In this document: one piece after another, positions 1 to 6,123 of the stretch
How the letters are laid out: each line of letters starts with the position of its first letter
Position numbering within the stretch: position 1 is the first letter of the stretch
NCBI GenBank assembly: GCA_017616925.1
Contig: JAFZXG010000089.1
Span: forward strand, 1-7,874
Length of the DNA: 7,874 bases
Source of the DNA: Clostridia bacterium
GTDB taxonomy: Bacteria; Bacillota; Clostridia; Christensenellales; Borkfalkiaceae
Reading direction: 5' to 3'
Position numbers and translations under genes: made by a program
Notes under the pieces: model-generated
The model's input: only the letters and a program-made list of their open reading frames with translations
Databases searched by the model: none
What the model was told of the DNA's origin: nothing

Positions 1-622
1 ATATCCGCGCGATCTCCATTATCGTGTAATTCTTGTTTAAATTTTTATTTATATATTTGATTATATCCTGTATCAGTTTATTGGTTGACTTCGGTTGCGG
101 AATAAGGTGATAATCTCTCGTCGTAAGCAGTTCCACCGCCTGATTTATTTCCGCGATAACGTCCGTTATCTTGGCGATTATTTTTATATCCGTGTACTTC
201 GTAGGCTTTTTGGCAAGGGGATAGATGGATTTAAGTATCTTCACGAGATTCGTTTTCGAGACGATCTCCTTCGGTATGATATGTTCGTAGAGATAGGCGT
301 TTAAAAAAGGATAAGTGATATCGAGATTGCTGATCGAAGGTATAAGTCCCGAAGAGATCTGCAAAACTATTCTTTCGTACGGCACGCCTTTCGCAACGTG
401 TAACGCGTGCAATTCCTGTACGTTCACCACTATTATGTCGCCGGGGGAAATTCTGAATACGGAACCGTTTATATGATAGTCTACGATCCCCGAAATAAGA
501 TATAAGATCTCAATCTTATTATGCGACTCCAGACTGCTCGTATATCCGTTGGGATCGGTATTTATCGTATGATGGAAATAAAATCCGTTTTTCGATACGT
601 AATCCACGTAACTTTTGATCAT
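1..622 (-). CDS. AraC-family transcriptional regulator with cupin sensor domain (3' end beyond window)
   Basis: Translating the minus strand from the ATG at 622-620 gives 207 codons open to the window edge. Residues about 30-80 look like the AraC-type cupin sensor: H34 and E38, a G-x-V-x-Y turn near 45-49, then a P-G-D turn (60-62) followed by an E-x-x-H (70-73). This is the usual layout of the arabinose-binding-like domain. Residues 180-207 (TNKLIQDIIKYINKN, then YTIMEIARI) match the first helices of an AraC/XylS helix-turn-helix domain; the rest, probably 70-80 residues, lies outside. By family, such proteins bind a sugar ligand in the cupin and activate adjacent catabolic genes, and the divergent operon fits this. 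The start has no SD site and sits 7 bases from a consensus -10 box, suggesting a leaderless mRNA. The family call is firm; the ligand is inferred only from the neighbours. Confidence 0.9.
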   Translation of the reverse strand, partial: MIKSYVDYVSKNGFYFHHTINTDPNGYTSSLESHNKIEILYLISGIVDYHINGSVFRISPGDIIVVNVQELHALHVAKGVPYERIVLQISSGLIPSISNLDITYPFLNAYLYEHIIPKEIVSKTNLVKILKSIYPLAKKPTKYTDIKIIAKITDVIAEINQAVELLTTRDYHLIPQPKSTNKLIQDIIKYINKNLNKNYTIMEIARI

Positions 623-628
623 ATTAGA

Positions 629-657
629 ATTATAAAATTTTTTTTTCGTTTTGTCAA
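629..657 (-). promoter_or_regulatory. Consensus sigma-70/sigma-A type promoter of the araC-like gene
   Basis: On the minus strand the -35 box TTGACA (657-652) and the -10 box TATAAT (634-629) both match consensus at all six positions, with exactly 17 bp between them (651-635), part of it an A-run. Transcription should begin about 621-623, on or next to the A of the ATG at 622. The boxes are seen directly; the start point is predicted from the usual 6-7 base distance. Confidence 0.85.
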
Positions 658-710
658 CGCGTTTTGAAAAAATGAAAATATATATAGTAGATCCTATACT
701 TTCAAACGCG
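658..710. repeat. Interrupted inverted repeat in the divergent promoter region, candidate operator
   Basis: The left arm CGCGTTTTGAAA (658-669) and right arm TTTCAAACGCG (700-710) are reverse complements apart from one extra T in the left arm. The arm centres are about 41-42 bp apart, close to four helical turns, so they would face the same side of the DNA. The left arm directly abuts the -35 box of the araC-like gene (657-652), where a bound protein could block polymerase. The right arm lies about 95-105 bp upstream of the predicted plus-strand transcription start. A role as a binding site for the adjacent regulator is inferred. Chance occurrence is not excluded, and AraC proteins often prefer direct repeats. 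Confidence 0.45.
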
Positions 711-735
711 GACGGGCGACAAACGTAAGTAGGTT

Positions 736-755
736 CATAAATTAAAATGTTTATG
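736..755. promoter_or_regulatory. Short inverted repeat upstream of the operon -35 box
   Basis: CATAAA (736-741) and TTTATG (750-755) form an inverted repeat with an 8 bp AT-only-but-one spacer. Its centre is near -58 relative to the predicted plus-strand transcription start at about 804, a common place for an activator site. The sequence is AT-rich and the arms are short, so it could be chance. Confidence 0.25.
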
Positions 756-768
756 GTAAGAATTAGTA

Positions 769-797
769 TTTACAAACAGGCGGAATTATGTTAAAAT
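769..797 (+). promoter_or_regulatory. Predicted promoter of the GH28-transporter operon (extended -10)
   Basis: The -35 box TTTACA (769-774, five of six to consensus) is followed after 17 bp by the -10 box TAAAAT (792-797, five of six). A TGT just before the -10 box (789-791) gives an extended -10 element. Transcription would start about 803-805, leaving a leader of roughly 29 nt before the GH28 ATG. It is the best plus-strand candidate in the gap. TATACT at 695-700 is weaker because only ATGAAA lies at the right distance upstream. Confidence 0.65.
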
Positions 798-832
798 TTA
801 ATAAAAAGTGAAAAAGCTGATCGGATGACATA

Positions 833-2218
833 ATGGGGTTTACGGTAATTTTCAGGAAAGATACTTCAAAACCGTTGATAACGGAAGATTTGCAAAGTTA
901 CATAGACGATTGCAGCGCGAACGGCGGCGGAAATATCGTTTTTAATAAAGGAGAATACGTTTTATCGACGGTTTTTCTGAAAAGCAACGTTAATATCGTT
1001 CTGGAAGAAGGTGCGGTATTGCTTGGAGCGCCGAGTTTTTACGATTACTGTTTCCACGAAAAGATAGATTATCCTTTATATCAGGACGAATCGCACAGTT
1101 TTTTTCATTGTTCAATGTTCGTGGGGATAGATTGCGAGAACATATCCATAACGGGCAAGGGCAAGATAGATATGCGTTCGGTCTGGGACGAAGACAACGT
1201 AAGGAATATAGTCCACAGGGGCGCGAAGTGTATCGCCCTTAAAGAGTGTAAAAACGTAGCGATAAAGGGTGTTACCGTAAATAATTGCACCGATCTTGCG
1301 ATATATTTCGCGGGCTGTGAAAACGTGGAAATATCGGGGATAAAAATGCGTACCTATATAGACGGAATAAGTCCCGACAACAGTAAGAACGTAAAAATTT
1401 ACGATTGCGATATTGAAACGGGAGACGACGGGATAGTATTCAAAAGTTCGTTTACGCTCAACAGGATAGATTATTGTAAAAACATAAGAGTGTGGAACTG
1501 TAAAATAAAGAGCCGCTGCAACGCGATAAAGTTCGGAACGGAGACTAACGGCGGATTTGATAATATCGACGTAAGGGATATCAGGATAAACGACACGCGC
1601 CTGTGCGGTATATGTATAGAAAGCGTCGACGGCGCCGTGATAACGAACGTACGTATATCTAACGTATATATGAAAAACGTCGCTACTCCGTTGTTTATAT
1701 TTCTGGGCGACAGGATGAGAGCGCCGGCAGGCACTCCGGTAGGCAGAATAAGCGATATCACGATAGAAAACGTTACGGCGGAAGGCCCTTACGTTCCGTA
1801 CGAAATAATACCCATGAACTACTGGTCGTTCATTGCAAAAAGCGAGATACAGTACCCGTGGATGGGAGTTTTGAGTTTCACGCCGGAAGAGATCGAAAAG
1901 AACAAGGATAACTACTGGCAAACGACGTCGAACGTTATGGGACTTGATGGAAATTCGGTTAAAAATCTTACTCTGAAGAATATACTTTTTACGTTACAGG
2001 GCGGCTGTAAAGAGTATATCAGGGAAGTTCCGCAGAACACGTCGGATTATCCTGAGATCGACGTGAACGGGAAGGCGTTGCCCGCAAAGGGGATCTTTTT
2101 CAGAAACGTGGACGGGCTGGTACTTGATAACGTTAAAATAAAAACTTATCTCGAAGACGCGAGAAAAGACGATTTCGTTTTTGAAAACGTGAAAAACTGC
2201 AAGGTGATCCGATCTTAA
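833..2218 (+). CDS. Glycoside hydrolase family 28 (polygalacturonase/rhamnogalacturonidase-like), cytoplasmic
   Basis: This 461-residue protein has the right-handed parallel beta-helix signature of GH28. An N-terminal GGG-containing segment leads into LKSNVNIVLEEGAVLLG (residues about 50-66), followed by repeated N-V/I-x-I turns. The catalytic region has D177 (in IDGI) and D198-D199 (in ETGDDGI), matching the three acids of the family. The usual SGHG histidine segment is replaced by SRCNAIKFGTET (227-238), then IESVDG (262-267). This fits a bacterial GH28 subgroup rather than classical endopolygalacturonases. GH28 enzymes hydrolyse alpha-galacturonosyl bonds of pectin or rhamnogalacturonan with inversion. 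No signal peptide is visible, so it should act in the cytosol on imported oligosaccharide. The start has only a weak SD (GGA at 823-825, 7 nt spacing). It is the first gene of the operon. The fold is secure; the exact substrate is not. Confidence 0.88.
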   Translation: MGFTVIFRKDTSKPLITEDLQSYIDDCSANGGGNIVFNKGEYVLSTVFLKSNVNIVLEEGAVLLGAPSFYDYCFHEKIDYPLYQDESHSFFHCSMFVGIDCENISITGKGKIDMRSVWDEDNVRNIVHRGAKCIALKECKNVAIKGVTVNNCTDLAIYFAGCENVEISGIKMRTYIDGISPDNSKNVKIYDCDIETGDDGIVFKSSFTLNRIDYCKNIRVWNCKIKSRCNAIKFGTETNGGFDNIDVRDIRINDTRLCGICIESVDGAVITNVRISNVYMKNVATPLFIFLGDRMRAPAGTPVGRISDITIENVTAEGPYVPYEIIPMNYWSFIAKSEIQYPWMGVLSFTPEEIEKNKDNYWQTTSNVMGLDGNSVKNLTLKNILFTLQGGCKEYIREVPQNTSDYPEIDVNGKALPAKGIFFRNVDGLVLDNVKIKTYLEDARKDDFVFENVKNCKVIRS

Positions 2219-2230
2219 GCGAAGGCTTAA
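2215..2230 (+). other. Small intercistronic hairpin overlapping the GH28 stop codon
   Basis: TTAAGC (2215-2220) and GCTTAA (2225-2230) can pair around the loop GAAG. The first arm includes the TAA stop codon of the GH28 gene. No T-run follows, so it is unlikely to be an intrinsic terminator. It sits in the 59-base gap, the longest in the operon, ahead of the binding-protein gene, where a stem could shield or adjust the downstream mRNA. The function is inferred and the stem is AT-rich and modest. Confidence 0.35.
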
Positions 2231-2277
2231 CGGTGCGGATCTTAAAAACGGAAAGAGTAAAATAACAGGAGTAAAAT

Positions 2278-4179
2278 ATGAAAAAAATTATTTCAATCGC
2301 AATGGCTTTGATCACTGTCGTTATGTTCGGGACGGTAGTCACGGGTTGCCACGTGAATAATCAGGAACAGATCGACAAAACGAAAACGCAACTTTACGTT
2401 TCCAACATAGATAAAGGAGTGGGAAGGGAATATATAGAAGCGATCGGCGATCAGTTTGAAAAGGATTTCGCTCAAAAATCTTTCGAGCCGGGAAAAGTGG
2501 GCGTTCAGGTGCTTTACAACCATAATACCGTTATAAACTCCGCGTCTTTTTACGAATCGTCTTTCGATGGTGACAAAGATAACGTCTATTTTACGGAATA
2601 CATCAACTATAAACAATGGGCGAATAAATTTATGGACGTTACCGATATTATAGAAAGCCCCGCGATCACGGGATATAACGCGGAAACGGGACAATATACG
2701 ACCGAAACTAAACCGATCAAGGATAAGATCGATCCCGTAATGCTCGAATTTCTTAATATGAGCGGCGAGAACGTAGCGTATAAAGGTTTTCCGTTTTACC
2801 TTGCAATAAAGAGCGTAAACTACAACGCGGATCTCTGGAACGAAAAATCCTTCTATCTCTGTGCCGCTCCGAGCGACTACGTCGCCCTTGCGATAAAGAA
2901 TAATACCGATATCGATCAGGCTATCGCGCGGTATAACGAGGAAATAGCGAAAATAAAAAGGGGTGAAGATTCGGAAAGTTGGTTTTTCGGAAATGCAGAC
3001 GGAGAAACGGTGATCGGCAACGAAAAGATACGGATAGGTCTTTCCGCGGGACCGGATGGTAAATTCGGCACGTTTGACGACGGTTTCCCCGCAACGTACG
3101 ACGAATTTTACGCGCTCTGCGAGTATATCGTCAAAAATAACGTAACGCCGTTTATCTGGACGGGAGCGAACCCCGGTTATGCGGATATGATAACGCAATC
3201 CCTGTTTACCAACGATCTCGGTAAAGAAAGGGCGGAAGTATATTATTCGCTTAACGGAACCATGGACAATCTCGTGAAATTCGTCGGCGGGAAAGCGCAG
3301 TTCGACGGCAACGGCGATCCCGTGATCGACGAACCGTATACGTTTAACGGCGGCGTTTTCGACGGGTACGAGATAATGAGAACGGCAAGCAAGTATTACG
3401 CGCTTAAATTCGCCGAAAAGATCGCCACCACGCCGAGTTGGACTCATACCGCTTGCTACGATACGACCACGCAGTCCGAAGCACAGAACAAATTTCTGAC
3501 CGAAGGCTATACGAAGATGGGTAATCCCACGGCGATGCTTATGGACGGCGCATGGTGGCAGGCGGAAGCGGACGCTACTTTTCGGGCGATGGAGAAGGTG
3601 GACGTGAAATACGCGAAGGAAAACAGAAAGTTCGGCGTTATGCCTTTGCCTTATTCTACGATCGAAACGTTTGCGCTTAAAACGCAAAACAACGAAAAGA
3701 ACGTTATAGTTACCGAAAACGATTCGGTATGTTTCATAAACAATAATATCGACAGGAGTTCGCCGCAGTACGAAGTCGCGAGAGTATTTATGTCTTATTT
3801 CAACAGCGACGCGAGCGCAGGGCTTTTTACCGCGAAAACGAATATGCTCCGCGCGATCGACGTAGATCTTATGGCCAACGAATATTACGAACAAATGTCG
3901 CCTTACGGTAAGAGTTTTGCGGAATACAGAGCCGGCGTGGACGTAATGTTTCCGTATACGACGAATAAACTTATGAACGACAACCGTAACGTTTTCCAGA
4001 ACAGCAGGGACGGGTGGCAGTTCTGGGCTTATTCGATACAGATGGGGCAGACGTGGAAAGTCATCAACACGATACATACGTATTTTGCTAATAAAGGAAT
4101 AGACGCCGAACATTATTTCAACGCGATATACAGTTATTATAAAACGATAGCGTGGCCGCAACTGAAATTACCGGCGTAA
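2278..4179 (+). CDS. Extracellular sugar-binding lipoprotein of a CUT1 ABC transporter (enlarged)
   Basis: The 633-residue product begins with a lipoprotein signal: MKK, a hydrophobic stretch, then VVTGC with the lipid-anchored cysteine at C24. It should be tethered outside the membrane and deliver oligosaccharide to the two permeases encoded next. Family landmarks are the N-terminal strand LYVSNIDKG (38-46), a YNADLW segment near 182-187, TYDEF (273-277), PFIWTG in the following strand, and AMLMDGAWW (419-427), the typical interior motif of sugar solute-binding proteins. It is about 200 residues longer than usual. About 80 residues between YNADLW and TYDEF include GPDGKFGTFDDG (258-269), a D/G-rich loop resembling calcium-binding turns. 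The start is well supported by AGGAG at 2267-2271, 6 nt before the ATG. A galacturonide-type substrate is inferred only from the GH28 neighbour. Confidence 0.88.
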   Translation: MKKIISIAMALITVVMFGTVVTGCHVNNQEQIDKTKTQLYVSNIDKGVGREYIEAIGDQFEKDFAQKSFEPGKVGVQVLYNHNTVINSASFYESSFDGDKDNVYFTEYINYKQWANKFMDVTDIIESPAITGYNAETGQYTTETKPIKDKIDPVMLEFLNMSGENVAYKGFPFYLAIKSVNYNADLWNEKSFYLCAAPSDYVALAIKNNTDIDQAIARYNEEIAKIKRGEDSESWFFGNADGETVIGNEKIRIGLSAGPDGKFGTFDDGFPATYDEFYALCEYIVKNNVTPFIWTGANPGYADMITQSLFTNDLGKERAEVYYSLNGTMDNLVKFVGGKAQFDGNGDPVIDEPYTFNGGVFDGYEIMRTASKYYALKFAEKIATTPSWTHTACYDTTTQSEAQNKFLTEGYTKMGNPTAMLMDGAWWQAEADATFRAMEKVDVKYAKENRKFGVMPLPYSTIETFALKTQNNEKNVIVTENDSVCFINNNIDRSSPQYEVARVFMSYFNSDASAGLFTAKTNMLRAIDVDLMANEYYEQMSPYGKSFAEYRAGVDVMFPYTTNKLMNDNRNVFQNSRDGWQFWAYSIQMGQTWKVINTIHTYFANKGIDAEHYFNAIYSYYKTIAWPQLKLPA

Positions 4180-4183
4180 CGAA

Positions 4184-4190
4184 AGAGGAA
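4184..4190 (+). promoter_or_regulatory. Ribosome binding site deciding between TTG and ATG starts
   Basis: AGAGGAA lies 4 nt before a TTG (4195) and 10 nt before an in-frame ATG (4201). Counted from the AGGA core, the spacings are about 5 and 11 nt. The TTG has the more usual spacing and the ATG the better codon. The two choices differ by only two residues (MK), so the protein call is unaffected. Confidence 0.55.
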
Positions 4191-4194
4191 TAAA

Positions 4195-5166
4195 TTGAAA
4201 ATGAAGAAATACGAACAAAACGCGGGAACATACGGCGCTTTCCGATCGAAAAAAAACAGGAATGAACGTTCTATGCTTACGGCAAGGAAAAAAGAGACGG
4301 TTTTTTACGTTTGCGTAGTAACTCTACCTATAGTGCAGTTCCTTATTTTTTACGTTTACGCGAATATAAATAGTTTTACGTTGTCGTTAAAGAACTGGAC
4401 AGCCGCCGAAGGTTTTACTTGGGCGGGGATAACGAACTACAAGAATATGTGGCTGGAACTTACCACGCCGAATACGAATCTGAACGTCGGTATGATCAAC
4501 GCGATCAAGGTGTATCTTTTGGGTTGGATCATAAAGCCGCTGCAACTTCTTTTTCCTTTTTACGTGTATAAAAAGATGCCTTGCCACGGATTTTTCAAGA
4601 TCATGCTTTTTCTGCCGCAGATCCTTTCCACGACTTGCGTCGCGCTTATTTATAAATACGTAGTGGATCAGGTCATACCCGAAATATCCTTTCTGTACTT
4701 CGACAAAAGGATGATGGGTATGCTGTCCGATCCTAATTCTACGTTCTGGGCGGCTTGGGTTTTCGGCGTCGTGGAAGGTCTGGGCGGTACGATACTTATC
4801 TACACGAGCGCGATGTCGCGTATTCCCGAAACGCTCGTCGAATACGCGAAAATAGAAGGCTGCACGGGCTTAAAAGAGTTTACCAAGATCACTTTCCCAC
4901 TTATTCTGCCCACGTTTTCGGTCTATCTTTTGCTGGGATTTACGAGTATTTTTTCGGCGACGTTAAATTTATATACTTTCTTCGGAAGCGGCGCGCCTAT
5001 ACAGACGGTAGGTTATTATACTTACGTTATGGTCGTGGACAGCAGCGGGTATACTAATTATCCGAAAGCTGCGGCGATAGGTATGTTCTTTACGATAATT
5101 CTCGTTCCGCTTACGATCGTTATGAGAAATATCCTTAATCGGTTAACGCCGAAAGTGGAATATTAG
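4195..5166 (+). CDS. ABC sugar transporter permease, MalF/UgpA-like (CUT1)
   Basis: This 323-residue membrane protein has a basic 34-residue cytoplasmic N-terminus and about six hydrophobic segments (near 36-58, 103-125, 132-156, 184-208, 235-260 and 290-312). Between the fourth and fifth segments is the EAA loop that contacts the ATPase: EYAKIEGC (216-223), followed by ITFPLILP (232-239), which keeps the conserved glycine and the terminal LP. By family it forms a heterodimeric channel with the next gene product and takes sugar from the preceding lipoprotein. It starts 15 bases after the binding-protein gene. A TTG start is used here because it is better spaced from the SD; ATG at 4201 is an alternative. 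No ATP-binding subunit is encoded nearby, so a shared MsmX/MsmK-type ATPase from elsewhere is expected. Confidence 0.9.
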   Translation: MKMKKYEQNAGTYGAFRSKKNRNERSMLTARKKETVFYVCVVTLPIVQFLIFYVYANINSFTLSLKNWTAAEGFTWAGITNYKNMWLELTTPNTNLNVGMINAIKVYLLGWIIKPLQLLFPFYVYKKMPCHGFFKIMLFLPQILSTTCVALIYKYVVDQVIPEISFLYFDKRMMGMLSDPNSTFWAAWVFGVVEGLGGTILIYTSAMSRIPETLVEYAKIEGCTGLKEFTKITFPLILPTFSVYLLLGFTSIFSATLNLYTFFGSGAPIQTVGYYTYVMVVDSSGYTNYPKAAAIGMFFTIILVPLTIVMRNILNRLTPKVEY

Positions 5167-5179
5167 GGAGAATAATACT

Positions 5180-6103
5180 ATGGACGGCGGTATTAAACCT
5201 ATAAAAAGCGGTTTAAATAAAAAAATCAAAAAAAATCTGAATCCGTATACGGTATTGATCTTTACCGTTCTTTTGACCTATTGCGTGTTTCAGATCGCGC
5301 TTTTAGCATGGGGGCTGATAAAGTCTTTACACGATCCCGAAGATTACCTTCTGCGCGGCACGGTCTCTAACTGGCCCGATAAATTTTCGTTTATCAATTA
5401 CATAAAAGCGTTTTCTGCCATTTCGATAACGCTTGAAAGACATCTTGGCGGATATACGGTTTATCTTGCGGAAATGTTCCTGAATTCGCTTTTCTACTCC
5501 TTCGGCTGCGCCGCGGTATACACTATGACGAGTTGTACCATGGCGTACGTAGTGAACAAGCATAAGTTCAAATTCAACAACGTGATAAACTTTATTTTTT
5601 GGTTTACCTATATGGTCCCCATAATGGGTACGATGGGATCGACTATCCAGATAACTGAAACGCTGGGCATCAGAAACACGTGGATCGGTATGTTTATAAT
5701 GAAAATGACATTTACGGGCGGCAACGCGTTTCTGCTTTTCGGCGCGGCGTTCCGAAGTATCGACAACGGGTATAAGGAAGCGGCAATAATTGACGGCTCA
5801 AGCGATTTTCAGGTTATGGTAAAAATTATGTTTCCGCTTATTAAGGGGCTTATATTTACCTTTTTCATACTCGGCTTTATCGGTTACTGGAACGATTATT
5901 ATACGCCTATGATATATTTGCAGAAAAATCCGACGGCGGCTTACGGACTTTTCAAATTCAACAACAATCAGTCGCAGGGAACTAATTTTCTCACTTATAA
6001 ACTCGCGGGATTTATGATACTTATGATACCTACTTTCGTGATCTTTCTTTTCGCGAAAGACAGATTTATGGGCGATCTGACGGCGGGCGGTATCAAAGGT
6101 TAG
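5180..6103 (+). CDS. ABC sugar transporter permease, MalG/UgpE-like (CUT1)
   Basis: This 307-residue inner-membrane subunit is the partner of the preceding permease. The first membrane segment is near residues 22-47, followed by an extracytoplasmic stretch of roughly 60 residues and about five more hydrophobic segments. The EAA loop reads EAAIIDGSSDF (200-210) then IMFPLIKG. The glycine is kept, but the usual final LP is KG. The C-terminus LTAGGIKG is the ending expected of MalG-type proteins. The SD GGGAG (5166-5170) begins on the last base of the upstream stop codon and lies 9 nt before the ATG, indicating tight translational coupling. Substrate specificity cannot be read from the sequence. 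The role as half of the import channel is well supported by family and context. Confidence 0.9.
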   Translation: MDGGIKPIKSGLNKKIKKNLNPYTVLIFTVLLTYCVFQIALLAWGLIKSLHDPEDYLLRGTVSNWPDKFSFINYIKAFSAISITLERHLGGYTVYLAEMFLNSLFYSFGCAAVYTMTSCTMAYVVNKHKFKFNNVINFIFWFTYMVPIMGTMGSTIQITETLGIRNTWIGMFIMKMTFTGGNAFLLFGAAFRSIDNGYKEAAIIDGSSDFQVMVKIMFPLIKGLIFTFFILGFIGYWNDYYTPMIYLQKNPTAAYGLFKFNNNQSQGTNFLTYKLAGFMILMIPTFVIFLFAKDRFMGDLTAGGIKG

Positions 6104-6123
6104 ATCATAATAAAAGGAATTAT

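Noticed and set aside
95..304. A 69-codon plus-strand open frame near the left edge.
   Set aside because: It lies opposite the AraC-family regulator, whose minus-strand translation shows cupin and helix-turn-helix features across the same bases.
677..700. TA-rich run with a TATAG/CTATA inverted repeat (683-687 and 694-698) and a TATACT box.
   Set aside because: The arms are only five bases and the box has no good -35 at the right distance. The 769-797 promoter is clearly better, so this was not called as a separate site.
1112..1921. A 269-codon minus-strand open frame inside the GH28 gene.
   Set aside because: It is the same codon-register mirror effect. The sense frame has intact GH28 motifs and the antisense product resembles nothing.
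2293..4161. A 622-codon open frame on the minus strand, antisense to the binding-protein gene.
   Set aside because: It is in exact codon register with the sense gene, so it stays open simply because the sense gene contains no TTA, CTA or TCA codons there. The translation is arginine-, valine- and histidine-rich with no recognisable domain, while the sense protein has a clear lipobox and family motifs.
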